In this document: one piece after another, positions 30,501 through 39,240 of the stretch
How the letters are laid out: each line of letters starts with the position of its first letter
How positions within the stretch are numbered: position 1 is the stretch's first letter
From: Romanomermis culicivorax
Lineage: Eukaryota; Nematoda; Enoplea; Mermithida; Mermithidae
Length of the DNA stretch: 64,000 nucleotides
Reading direction: 5' to 3'
Assembly (NCBI GenBank): GCA_963922205.1
Contig: CAWUHX010000214.1
Location: forward strand, 124,001-188,000
Notes under the pieces: model-generated
What the model saw: the letters and a program-made list of their open reading frames with translations, nothing else
The model's database searches: none
What the model was told of the DNA's origin: nothing
Translations under genes and position numbers: made by a program

Positions 30501-32736
30501 GACATAATTGACTGTAAACGATTAGAAAATGAAACGAGCTAGCTTGATTGATAGAAACTGTTGAGCATTAATTAGTAAGTCGAAGTAGATATGCTAACGG
30601 CCGCGCCTGATAGAATATAGTTATAATTATACCCATGACCGGCGCGAAGCGCCGGAAAATTTTGAGATTTTGACCTTTTAAAGTCCACCAAAACGCATGT
30701 TTTCGGTTTAGAGTTACTGCCTCAATGGGGGGGGGGGGGCGGCCGCTCCCCCCCTTGTGCACGGCCATGTATGTGCAAATAGACTTCAAAAAGAGTGATC
30801 GATTCGCTAATTCTGTGAAATTATCGTATTTATCACGTTTCTGCATGGTTATGATCATGATCATTTACAGTGAAAGGGTAGACGAATGTAGGGCGATATG
30901 CTTTTAATCTCTGTTCTTTCAGTGTTCGTTGAACTGCCGCTTGATCAATAAATAACAGATTTTCTAATGGGGGTTCTTGGCTCTTGAGTTCCTGTTTCAT
31001 CAAACTTTCTATTTGCTCGAAACACTATTAGCTTTGATCACTTTTGAAGCGACAACCTTATGGCAATCGGACCACTTGCTGAGCATTGTTCGAAATTGAG
31101 TAGGCGACCGCTTTTTACCTTTTCTTCAAGCAATAAACAGGCGCCTTCGTTATAACAAAATGTAAATCAATAATAATCAAAAAAAGAATTATCCACTAGC
31201 AAATAAATCTCCAGACAATCGTGATCAGACCTCCTCGATTACTTATGAAGAAAACGCGTTTTTTAATTTTTACATGTTGAAAGCAAGTCGTGTCTGTTAC
31301 ACAATTGAGGAAAAACACTATTTCTGGGTACAAAGAATCTTTCGGCGAGTTGAAATATTTGCTTGAAGGTAGCTACCGAAACAGATGTAGCAGTTTAAAA
31401 TGAATTGTCTTAAAATAAGGAACAACGCTTGTTTTTAGTAAACAAATTTAATGAGCTTACAAATCGCAGAATCAATAAGACACTGTAAAGAAATTTTTTT
31501 GAACAATTTATAATAGTATTTTTACAGTCACTTGTCTTACATCTACCTGTTTACCAGAGGCACCCAACGTCAGATTTTTAAAGTGGGGGTAAAGTTGTAG
31601 ATTTGTCTGCATAGTGTAGCTAAATGTCGACCGAAAACATCATTTTGTCTCAAAATCAGGCAACCAGTGATCAATTTCTACGTCTTACCCCCTCATACCC
31701 CTGTCTATAGTGCACTCTGCTGTTTACAGCGTCTGGTTAGTGCTAGGAAGACAGAAGTTCTTGTTGCTCGAAGAGCCCCAATTTTTCATTGTTTGTCTGA
31801 TGTCTGAATTTTAGTATCGTTTTCAGTCTATAATTTGTCCGTTGTTTTAGCCCAAATTACGTGCAAAAACGGTCAGTTTTTGGTTCAGGTGATTGAAAAC
31901 ATGACATGGTTCAGGTTTTGCTCTAGGATTACTTTTTATACCAGTGTGTGTCGTAAAATCAAATCCATACGTGCACATGGGGGCTTTGGGGAATTTCGAC
32001 TCCCAGCTTTGCTGACCCCCAGCAAATTTGACTCCCCAAGCAATGATTTAGAAGTTGACGAATTAAAATGAGCTAGAGAGAAGGGAAAGTCGTCATAAAA
32101 ATCGAACTGAAGTTTAACAATTTTTATAAACAAAGCATGCTTGATTCCAAATGAATATCATTAAAACTTCAAAAAGTGCTGTCAAAGCAAATTATTTCAC
32201 ATATCTGACTTGTTTGGACGTCAGAAGACCTTTCTAAGTCCTTCTCATTATCAAGAACAAAAATAAATTTGTATTCCATCCCCTGTCCTGGCTGACCCCC
32301 AGCAGAATTTATATACTGTGCGTGTATGATTAAATCCATATGGCTGGCGCGTCAGAAAAATAACACCCGGTGAACTCTCGAAAGCAGACGCGCAATCAAC
32401 TGCACCAAGCCACATGGATGGTTCGCAAATCGTGGTTGTAGTGGTGGTGGAGTGTGCAAAGAAGGCGAATATTTTTTCTATGAAAGATGACCTTTAAGAC
32501 CTAGAAACCTCTTGACACCCTACTTGTTCTCTCTGAAATTTTCCTATATATAAATCCAAGTGTTTTTGAGTACCCCGGGAATGAGTTCACTATGGCCATT
32601 TTTCGATTTTTACTTTCGCCCTCAAAAATACGAAGTCAATAGGTCATTTTCAGGGCTCATCAAACAAGTCGTTCACAGCGGCAGTCAGTCGGTTTACACC
32701 CGAGCAACGAAACCCGACAAGGAAGACGCAGAATAG
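21581..32736 (+). CDS. Ribosomal protein S25 (eS25), five coding exons
   Basis: A small-subunit ribosomal protein of eukaryotes. Coding exons are 21581-21583 (ATG only), 21655-21744, 26096-26217, 26279-26340 and 32654-32736, all with GT-AG introns and compatible phases, giving 119 residues. Residues 2-31 are a Lys-rich tail ([12 protein letters not shown] ... KAKKK). Residues 32-71 contain [13 protein letters not shown] and [14 protein letters not shown]. Then follow [33 protein letters not shown] and a C-terminal YTRATK. Length and order match eS25. Unusual residues are V where the family normally has G in LKxRGSLA, and [10 protein letters not shown] for the usual HxxQVIYTR. Introns of 71, 4351, 61 and 6313 bp are found; both long ones are packed with MITEs. 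The frame is intact throughout, so I regard it as functional. Confidence 0.93.
21928..22135. repeat. Fragments of the CAGGGTTGGCAA hAT family (RpS25 intron 2)
   Basis: A left end (CAGGTTGGCAAAGCTTGGG) followed by AAAACAAAAAAATCGG, and then from about 22047 a second terminus CAGGGTTGGCAAAAAC that corresponds to the inverted right end of the element at 18349. A rearranged or solo-end remnant. Confidence 0.65.
22154..22377 (-). mobile_element. hAT-like MITE, CATACCTGTA family, copy 3
   Basis: CATACCTGTAAGACCTCC to CCAAGTACAGGTATG. CATGTAGC occurs directly after the element and also three bases before it, an imperfectly preserved duplication. It contains a G run of ten near the left end and a C run near the right end of the same strand. 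Confidence 0.85.
22622..22833 (+). mobile_element. hAT-like MITE, CATACCTGTA family, copy 4
   Basis: CATACCTGTACTTGGGG to GGTCTTACAGGTATG, with a perfect duplication TGGTGAAC on both sides (22614-22621, 22834-22841). In opposite orientation to copy 3 only 240 bp away, so the pair forms a potential large hairpin in RpS25 intron 2. Confidence 0.9.
22854..22941 (+). repeat. Three tandem 32-bp units
   Basis: The unit GGTTAAACACAGACCTAGTG plus GGATACATGGAC occurs almost three times without a spacer; the last unit is partial. No spacer structure and only three units, so this is a small tandem duplication. Confidence 0.9.
23280..23850 (-). repeat. Repeat R3, copy 2 (RpS25 intron 2)
   Basis: A diverged reverse-orientation copy of 19.84-20.42 kb. 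It carries the GC hairpin CGGCGCGTAGCGCCG (23294-23308), TAGAACGCTGGAAAATTAATC, and the GGCCTCAAGTTGCACTGTG block at the far end. Confidence 0.65.
23853..24358. mobile_element. hAT-like element, CAGGGTTGGCAA family, short copy
   Basis: Runs from CCCTGTCGGCATGGC to TTTTTTGTCAACCCTG and shares the CAGACAGGTATTGATGTCTAT and TTAACATAGCTATTTTGATG blocks with the 1.29-kb copy at 18349. Interior shortened; target duplication not clear. Confidence 0.65.
24490..24670 (+). mobile_element. hAT-like MITE, CAGAG..CCCCA family, copy 2
   Basis: CAGAGGTCCCCAAGG to CCATGGGGCCGTCTG, flanked by a perfect duplication GAACCTAG. Same interior as the copy at 8659, in opposite orientation. Confidence 0.9.
24671..25635. 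other. RpS25 intron 2 remainder
   Basis: Contains a GC hairpin (CCGGCGCGAAGCGCCG, 25017-25032) followed by a TAGAATGTTGGAAAATGATG block, the module that recurs with this hairpin elsewhere. No exon-like sequence. Confidence 0.5.
25636..25797 (-). mobile_element. hAT-like MITE, CATACCTGTA family, short copy 5
   Basis: CATTACCTGTAAGAGATCC to TTTACAGGTATG, with GGTTGGGTATAGGGTTGG near the right end. Shorter (162 bp) than the other copies and without a clean duplication. Confidence 0.7.
25854..26024 (+). mobile_element. hAT-like MITE, CAAGTG(G)CGGAT family, copy 3
   Basis: CAAGTGCGGATTTAG to GATTCGCCACTG, with a perfect duplication GTCAAGTC (25846-25853, 26025-26032). It ends 71 bp upstream of RpS25 exon 3, so it sits close to the branch-point region without disrupting the acceptor. 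Confidence 0.92.
26440..26900. repeat. Fragments of the CCATATGGCTAGCC and CATACCTGTA families
   Basis: 26.44-26.58 kb has GGCCATACGGCTAGTCATCC and a closing GATTACAGGTATG. 26.69-26.90 kb looks like an inverted fragment (GTAACGGGACGACTTTTTCA ... TTCCTATGGCTAGC). Both are truncated, and boundaries are approximate. Confidence 0.5.
27085..27705 (+). repeat. Dispersed repeat, CCATATGGCTAGCC family, with nested MITE
   Basis: Same block order as 11.76-12.15 kb: AGGAACCCCTCCCCCCAGAAA, GATTTTCCAATTCCATG, a degenerate hairpin CCGGTGCTTCGCGCC (27487-27501), and GGGGCCCCGTTATATC. A CATACCTGTA MITE has inserted at 27189, duplicating CCAATCAT, which dates the MITE as younger than this repeat. Confidence 0.7.
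27189..27400 (-). mobile_element. hAT-like MITE, CATACCTGTA family, copy 6
   Basis: CATACCTGTGTAAGACC to CAAGTACAGGTATG with a perfect duplication CCAATCAT (27181-27188 and 27401-27408). Carries G and C runs like the other copies. Frames of more than 100 codons cross it on the minus strand because the G/C runs contain no stops; these are not genes. Confidence 0.92.
27773..27949 (+). mobile_element. hAT-like MITE, CAGAG..CCCCA family, copy 3
   Basis: CTAGAGGTTCCCAAGG to TAAGGGGCAGTCTG with the family interior TTTTGTCTCGAAATTAGGCA. Flanks GAGTGGTA and AGTAGTGC overlap imperfectly, so the duplication is decayed. Confidence 0.8.
28622..28822 (+). pseudogene. Harbinger Myb/SANT-like protein, C-terminal fragment
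   Basis: The frame [20 protein letters not shown] followed by YYKLKKALL resembles the coiled C-terminal segment of the Myb/SANT (NAIF1-like) accessory proteins that accompany HARBI1 transposases and help import and target them. The DNA-binding N-terminus is missing. It ends at a TAA near 28820, with an AATAAA at about 28867. Confidence 0.55.
28875..29135 (-). pseudogene. HARBI1-type transposase, N-terminal fragment
   Basis: Encodes 86 residues containing [20 protein letters not shown] and [19 protein letters not shown], then [11 protein letters not shown]. This is the conserved N-terminal block of Harbinger transposases (xxRDRxNPxExYDDxEFxxRYRxSK ... RNxALSPxLQV). The frame stops there, before the DDE nuclease domain. 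It was probably converted by the internal deletion of the element. Confidence 0.85.
29322..29787. other. RpS25 intron 4, AT dinucleotide repeat
   Basis: No gene. A TATATATATATATATATA run lies at about 29.75-29.77 kb, next to the target duplication TATGTGCA of the following hAT-like element. Confidence 0.6.
29788..30769. mobile_element. hAT-like element, CAGGGCCGTGCGCAGG ends
   Basis: Starts CAGGGCCGTGCGCAGG and ends CTTGTGCACGGCCATG (inverted), flanked by a perfect 8-bp duplication TATGTGCA. The 982-bp interior is a patchwork: repeat R1 (29.90-30.12 kb), three GC hairpins (30152-30168, 30273-30289, 30639-30655) and an inverted R2 half (30.46-30.61 kb). No transposase frame. The other repeat pieces therefore either inserted in it or are parts of its own non-coding body shared among relatives. 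Confidence 0.85.
30770..31554. other. RpS25 intron 4, no gene
   Basis: No exon-like or repeat-delimited sequence. A TTGATCAATAAATAACAG stretch near 30.94 kb superficially resembles a 3' end but joins no exon in frame. Confidence 0.5.
31555..31719 (+). mobile_element. hAT-like MITE, CAGAG..CCCCA family, copy 4
   Basis: CAGAGGCACCCAACG to CTATAGTGCACTCTG with a perfect duplication CTGTTTAC on both sides. Slightly shorter than its relatives (165 bp). Confidence 0.88.
31720..32653. other. End of RpS25 intron 4
   Basis: Two similar CTGACCCCCAGCA blocks (about 32.01 and 32.29 kb) are the only repeats noticed. The intron ends in GTCATTTTCAG, a normal acceptor, before exon 5. Confidence 0.5.
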
Positions 32737-32800
32737 AAAGAATCTTTCCCCGTCATTTGTTTTGTTGTTACGTCTAGTAAATCTAAGAATGATTGAAGAC
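32737..32800 (+). promoter_or_regulatory. RpS25 3' untranslated region and candidate poly(A) signal
   Basis: After the TAG (32734-32736) there is no AATAAA nearby, but AGTAAA at 32776-32781 is a known variant signal at a plausible distance for a short ribosomal-protein 3' UTR. The cleavage site is inferred. Confidence 0.4.
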
Positions 32801-33825
32801 AACAGGCTCAATAACTAGCTGTCCGACACGTGAGAAACCTTGGAATTCTGTTCAAAAGGCGTGCCCCCAATACTGCGGAACACGACAGCGGTTCTCAAAA
32901 AAAGCGAATAGTAAAAAGTTTTATGAATTAGCGCGAGCATCATGTTCATGAAAAATATGCAAATTGGGTGTATTGAAACCGATTTTGCTAGTTGAGAGTA
33001 TTTTTAGTGTCATTCGGCCATCTAAGTTACATGCTTATGTGCTGCAGTTGCGGTAGTTATGCACAAACGGAACATTCCAAAATTACTAAAAAAAATTATC
33101 TGCCTCAAAAACAGTCGAAAGAAAAAAAGGATATCTGAGAAAGTTGTTCTGCATGGAGCTTCATTGCGAAAAAAATTTAAATGAATAAAATAATAAAGCG
33201 GTAAATGCAGAACAAAAATCAAATTATAAATAAACGAAATGTGAGATAATGTATGTAATTTAAAAAAAGTTAAAAATGGGACAAAAGTACACGACCTGAA
33301 AAAAATTAACAAAAAGTTACTCAAAATAAGAATACAAAAGAGAATAAGGGAAAAAAGGAAGACAAAACATGCATGTATATATGTCAATATGTAAACCAGA
33401 GTATAAAGATGTAATGCGAAAGCTAAAGCCATAATGTCAGAAGTCTGCCGATTGATGCCAAAATGTGTGACAACCAACATCCATAATTTCGAAATGGAGG
33501 ACCAAATTAGATCTAGTAGGCCAAAATGTCTACCCCCCCCCCCAATCTTCATTTTCTTATTCTAAAGTAACTTTTTTGAAGATTCGTCATTTTGAGGGTT
33601 CTGACACTTCGCTGTTTTGAGTTTCACTGAATAGAGTTGAGAGCGGTTTAAAAAATCGTCCCATTTCTGGTGTATATTTCATGCAGCATTTTTTCAAAAT
33701 TGGACTACCGTTTCCGCGGTATTTAGGTATGTTATAAAATTTGAGGCGTGCTGTCAAAGGTTTAGTCAATTTTTTTTAAATGCTTGTAATCGTAAAAATG
33801 AAATGAAGTATATGTACATTGCTTA
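32801..33825. other. No gene recognised
   Basis: A 176-codon minus frame at 33.02-33.55 kb is dominated by Phe, Leu, Ile and Ser from AT-rich composition, has no known motif, and is not called. A C run lies at 33.53 kb. Confidence 0.5.
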
Positions 33826-34765
33826 TCTAATTACCGCGCGAGCGCACAGCATATTGTATCACGGGAAAAAAACGCGCAGTTGGTGGTGGCGCACCGCTAC
33901 CACCTGGTGCGACACGCGTTACATTAGGAAAAAAGTTGGAAAAAATTTTCGCACATGGTTCTCATTTAATGAAAAAAATTCGGGAATTAAGGTCGTGATA
34001 CAATCGGTGTGCTCTGGAAAGCTCAAAATGCGGCGTATCGCACCCCAGCGACGGTCATTTGCTTAGCTTTTTCTGCACAGAGCGAATATTTTTTTAGACG
34101 TGCGAAATTTTTTTCGGACATTTCTCGCGTGGTACGGTAATTATTTGTAAGAGGGTTATCGAGTTAGGTTGAGAGATTAGTCATGGTTTACAGCCGCCGG
34201 TTAATCGATTCCTAACATGCAGTTAACAAGGATATTATCTCGGCACGAAATTCTGCATGCATACTTACTTTCAGCGTTTTCGGGCTACAAGCATTTGAAA
34301 AAAACAGACTTCATGTGTTCGTAACCGGAAAAAGGTGAAATAGTATACATGGATGGTTCAATTACCGCGCGTACGCGCACTGTCCTGTATTACGGGAAAA
34401 ACGCGGCAATTGAAATTTGACGGAATTGAAGGCTATTTGTTAGGAAAATAGTTGGAAATAAGAAAAGGTTCTGAACGCTCGTTGAAAAAGATTGGTAGTT
34501 AAAATCGTGATACAATCGGTGTGCTTTAAGCTCAAAATCTGGCGCATCGTGCCGCAGGGATAGTCGTTCGCTTAGCTTTTTCAGCGCAGAGCGAATATTT
34601 TATTAGCCGTGCGAAATGTTTTTTTTTTTATATTTCTCGCACCGGACGGAAATTATTGTTAAAAGATTTATCGAGTGTAGTCACAGTTTTCCACAGTCGG
34701 TTAATCGATTCCTAACCAAGTCAACAACGATATTATCTCGGCACGAAATTCTGCATGCGTACTTC
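33826..34765 (+). repeat. Tandem duplication of an about 430-bp unit
   Basis: 33826-34275 and 34353-34765 share, in order, ATTACCGCGCG, TCACGGGAAAAA/TTACGGGAAAAA, CGTGATACAATCGGTGTGCT, GCTTAGCTTTTTC, CAGAGCGAATATTTT, CGGTTAATCGATTCCTAAC and ATTATCTCGGCACGAAATTC. Many substitutions separate the two. The unit is unlike the MITEs around it, has scattered CpG-rich words, and no coding frame or tRNA-like structure that I can see. Confidence 0.75.
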
Positions 34766-36070
34766 AAGCATTTTTGCGACCATAGAATCTAGCGCTTCGC
34801 TTAATTTCTCGGTAAAACCATGTGCAAATAACAACCTTTCCAGGCCCGGCACGCCCCCGTGAGGTGTCCTCAAAAGAGGGAATCGGGCTTTTTCGATTGT
34901 GTCCCTTACTCCCAAGTAACGCAATTTTTTCAAAGAAATTGTGTCCCGTTACCCCAAGAATGCAACATGAATCTTGGAATATCTCGCGGGTTACTTTAAC
35001 ACTTTTTACCGTTACAAACACTTGAGCAAAACTCAGAAAGGAATACTGTAACGGAAGACAAAGAAAGAACGGCATGAACACGAACGAAGACACAGAAAAC
35101 AAGAAAAATAGTTGAAAAATATGAGAAATGAAGAAAAAATAAAACGAAAAGAAAATCAGTTTGCCCTGTGCCAAAAATGCCAGTACTAAAATAGATGGTC
35201 CCGAAATGGCCTTTACTTTGTCTTCAGAGAAGTCGTTGCGCGATGATGAAAATTTAGAACCAAAAATATATGCAGGTCGGTGATTTGATTTTATAACTGA
35301 CTTATTCATTGCATTCAAGAAAGTGAAACACCCTGATTTTTTGATGCAACTTGGATGCGTGAGATTGTCCTAGTTTCCCTGTAGCGCACTATACAACGTA
35401 AATTTTTTTGCACACGACAGCTAACGAACAATGCCTATTGTGCTTACGCCACGTGCACACCATATATTTACATCACGGTACTGAAAATATTTTTCTAGTA
35501 TGATTCCGGATATTTTCGAAATCTTTTAAAAGATGTACTCTACAATCTTACGGTTAAGTCCTAAACTCCTAGTCCAAAGCAAAGGGGAGTAAAATTCGGT
35601 AAAAAATCAATGGATGAAAAAGAAAAACTTCCACAAATTAAAAAAAATGAATCATCTGCATTTTGTCCTAATTTTTAATAATTTTGTGATAAATCTTCAA
35701 TTGTCAAGAAATTATTTTTAAAATTATCTATAGATCTAATGAGAATAATAGACATAATTACCGTACGTGTCATTTTAATTACAAACTAGAACTTTCGAGT
35801 TGAGAAATTTTCATCATTTTATAAACATTTTTTCGGTAAAAAACTACAACAACTTTTGAACACCTGCTTTCCTTGTTGTCTGAATAAACGTACCTGTCAG
35901 AGAAAGTCTTAGAATGGCATTGTAACGGTTCTCACACACTGGGTGGTAGATCTTCTACCACTCACTGCACAGCCCTGCATCACCTGTTACGACTGAAATT
36001 AGTGCCTGCCACAAAAGTCCAGGTCGGGGTCTGTGACTACTTGGATGAGTATCATCAAGTCTACATGGTT
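34766..36070. other. No gene recognised
   Basis: A 184-codon minus frame (34.76-35.32 kb) is low-complexity (Phe/Ser-rich) and not called. A small perfect inverted pair GTGGTAGA/TCTACCAC lies at about 35.94 kb. Confidence 0.5.
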
Positions 36071-36079
36071 CATAGGAAA

Positions 36080-36860
36080 ATGCGTGCCTCTGCAAATTTG
36101 GAAAAACATGTAAAAATGACAAAAACACCTCCTTGGAATCTCAAAAACTGTTGGGCCTAAAATCTGGATAGTTTGTAGGTGTGCATGGGGTCGACTTTCA
36201 TCGGTAAATTCATGAGGAAATTTGAATCAGGTTACTCTGCTTGAGATGATAGTAACCCAAACTTTGAGTTAAAATTTTCCTCTGTACCACACTCGTAGTT
36301 AGTTTAATTTTAAAATGAAGATATACAAAATATTGCTCGTCATGAGTACTACCCATCTGCCAAAAAAGATACTGCAGAATCCACCAGCCAAATGTACAGA
36401 ATTCTCAAACAGGTGAAATTTCCTCCTACACTGAGGTTTTCTGAACCATATCTCACGCGGCTAATAACTTAAAGCTTTCAAATTTTTACAGTAACATCAA
36501 TATTATATTGGTGAAATAGTGTATATTCTCAGTTTGATGCAGACCGAGTGGCAACAGCATGATTCGCACAATCCTAAGGCAAAGGTTTGATGCAATGCTT
36601 TCTACAACGCATTGAGTGGTACCTCATATCATTGAAAATTTACCAATAGAATTTGCCCCATGCACACCTACAAAATATCTAGATTATGGGTCCAATAGTT
36701 TCTGATATTCCAGGGGGTGTCTTTGCCTATTTTGACATGTGCAGAAACGCTGTTTGATTTTAACGCCCGGTTTTGTATACCTATATTGCTCGTTTCAGGG
36801 TACCCTACATCTTTGGTACAGTGCACTTTGTTGTAAGATCATAATTAATCTTTTGCATGT
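36080..36860 (+). mobile_element. Foldback-type element FB1, copy 2
   Basis: Nearly the same sequence as 6465-7190 in the same orientation, with a few short deletions. Here the right outer block GGGTACCCTACATCTTTGG is present while the left outer block is missing, the opposite of copy 1. Inverted arms of about 220 bp. Non-coding. Confidence 0.8.
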
Positions 36861-36891
36861 ATGATATAGCAGGAAACTGAAAACAGTCCGT

Positions 36892-37257
36892 TTGATGCCA
36901 TTACTTCCAGATCTTCAAGAAGCATTACAAGCTGTCTACACTGCGGGTAGAACAAATATTTTAGAAGAAGAATGGGCACTCAAAAGTCAACAAGGATGTA
37001 AAACACTCACAGCAAAGCAGAAACAGTTTGTACTGAGCAAATTTAATAAAGTAATTTGTCTCAAACAAAAGTTTGATGCTGAAATGATATCCAGGCTGAT
37101 GCGCAAAAATGGACAGTTTTCCAACAATGAATTTTTAACAGGCCAAAAATTGCAAGCTTCTGGTCAAGCACAGCAAGTCGCTGTCATGAATACCAAGGAA
37201 CCTACTACGATCCTGCTGAAGACAGTTTGTGTGAAGAAGATGAAGCTGAAGCTATGA
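36892..37257 (+). CDS. Unidentified protein fragment with KQKxFVLxKF and FLTGQ motifs
   Basis: A 121-codon frame with WALKSQQGC, LTAKQKQFVLSKFNKV, AEMISRLMRK and NNEFLTGQKLQASGQ. The pattern (helix with KQK-F, then ISxxMRK, then FLTxxQ) reminds me of a domain in many uncharacterised invertebrate proteins, often ones linked to transposons, where it usually precedes a C-terminal FFSR-like segment. I cannot name the family. No intact start context or neighbouring exon is evident, and a +1 shift near 37.2 kb would extend it into a Glu/Asp-rich frame. Likely a fragment of a broken gene or element. Confidence 0.35.
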   Translation: MMPLLPDLQEALQAVYTAGRTNILEEEWALKSQQGCKTLTAKQKQFVLSKFNKVICLKQKFDAEMISRLMRKNGQFSNNEFLTGQKLQASGQAQQVAVMNTKEPTTILLKTVCVKKMKLKL

Positions 37258-39160
37258 CCCAGCACCATATGACCCGATTTTGCAGATGGAAAGTGAATTG
37301 CTCCAAACAGATTGTTTCAAAAGCTTGTGATGCTTTGTTTTTCTATTCATGTTCAACTTCCAATATTTTGCTATCATCTCAACTGGAACATAAAAAATTT
37401 CGAGAAAAGTAAACATTTGTTGATTATGAATTGGAAATTCATATTTATCAACTATAATAGTTTTTTGCAGATTTAACAGCCTACCAGAGCATGGATATTA
37501 TAAATTTTTTATATGCAACTAGCAGGCATCGTGATATATCCACTGTATAAGAAAATTTTGGCATTAGCAGTACATAGCCATTTTCGTGGAGAGAAACCTG
37601 CTTTTTCACCATTTTTATGGTCTAATTTTTGACATTTTAAAACTTCCTAAAAAGTGTAAAATGAAAAATTTGGAAAACATTTTCATACCACATTATAGAG
37701 CATATATCAAATGCACGGTCAATAATAAAGTTACTTCATGCCTAGACCGATACATCTCAAGTCACGTAAATAGACAGAAACATACTAAAAAACGCAAGAA
37801 CAAACTTTGGGATACTGTAGCCCTGCGAATTTGATTTTTTATGAGTTTGGGAATAATCTTAACATTTACCATACGAAACTTGTATTACTGTCTCATTTTT
37901 AAAATTTATCAAGCTCAACTGTTCCACAGTGGAGGTCGGAACTACCGGAAGATACAATTATAAGATAGTGTTCAAACTTCAGGTGGTGCGAACCTCTAGC
38001 AGTACATGAATTTCCGTAATTTTTTGTCAATAGGTAGAAGACATCCTAAGCTGTGTATTTTAAAGGGAATTTTTTGGTGCTTCTGAGCTTTAGCAGTACA
38101 TATGGCAATTTTTGTAAAAAATGGACAATTTTTGCTCTCAAAATTTAATTTTTCGAGCAGCACGGTATTCCTAATAAGCATCTACACTAATGAACCCTAC
38201 AGTAAATTGTGACCCATCCATTGGCCTAATTTTGGGTAAATTTTCAGAACACAATGTCTGACGTACCTAAACTTGCAAAAGTTGAGAGAAGTGTTGCTGT
38301 AGCTATGCGAGTTTTGATTTTCAGACAAAATTAATGTCATTTTCGCTCCTAGCGTATAAAGTTACACCAAATATGTGATTTTCGGGTAGTGTTAATTTTT
38401 TACTTATCACAACTCTCTCTGTAAAAGAAGCTGAATTTTTGTCAGACATTGTCTCTTAAAAAAGGACTTTATTCTACGATATTCTTCAGATTTGTCTGTC
38501 CACTGCTTTTCCACAAACCATACTTTTTGGGGAGAAGAATTTCGGAAAAAGGAGAAAATACGGGATTTAATATGGAAAGGATGAATTCTGGTGAATTTCA
38601 GAGCTCCAAATCTCAATTTTTCCAATTTTTTTACCATAATTTCAAGCATGAGCCAAGTTAGAAATTGTGTCCATCACGAAAGTGATTTCCAGGAATTCCC
38701 AGTTTTAAACATATAGATGATAAGGACAAGTTTTTACACAGAACCTGCTGCTTATTGAATAAGTTATCTTTAAATTGATTTTTCAGCATTTTAGAATGTC
38801 AGAATCTAAAAAAATTTCGGTGCGACGCGCAGGAAAACCAGCGGAAGGAATGAGAACAGAAGCTGCACTTTTCAATGCCCTATACTTTTGTGCCAGAGGG
38901 GTATGAACTCAAGTGATATCCTTGAAGAAGGTTTCTGCAAAAATACACGAAATATCAGTGTTTTTTGCAAAGAGAAAATTGTTCTTGTTACAAACATTTT
39001 TCGGCTGATCCTTGTAAGGCCTGTACCAGAAAAACACTGGTTGAAAATAAAATTTAAACAGTGATTATTTGAATAAGTATCAACTCATTGAGTATCCATA
39101 TACATTCTACATACAAGCCTATTTTTCGATAGGTTTCAATTAAAAATTTTTCGATCCCAA
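37258..39160. other. No gene recognised
   Basis: An 82-codon plus frame at 37.59-37.83 kb is Lys/Asn-rich and unrecognised. A degenerate GC hairpin (CGGTGCGACGCGCAGG, about 38818-38833) follows the usual TTTAGAATGTCAGAATC module. Confidence 0.5.
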
Positions 39161-39164
39161 AATT

Positions 39165-39240
39165 TGAATTTGGCTCGAAAATTTAGACCTAGGAGCCATC
39201 TAGCTCGTGATTTTCAAAGCAAAAAAGCCTGGAGAGTTTT
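39165..39240 (+). mobile_element. Fragment of the GGAGCC hAT family
   Basis: TTTAGACCTAGGAGCCATC followed by AAAAAAGCCTG matches the right end of the element at 13871-14646 (TTTAGGTCTAGGAGCCATTT ... AAGCCTG). Only the terminus remains. Confidence 0.6.

Noticed and set aside
30925..30965. Possible terminal exon with AATAAA (TTCAG then CTTGATCAATAAATAACAG)
   Set aside because: Does not continue the RpS25 protein; the true last exon is at 32654-32736.
33022..33552. 176-codon minus frame
   Set aside because: Composition dominated by Phe, Leu, Ile and Ser from AT-rich DNA; no motif, no context.
34764..35318. 184-codon minus frame
   Set aside because: Phe/Ser runs (FFSFYFFFISHIF-like), no known domain; partly overlaps the tandem duplication.
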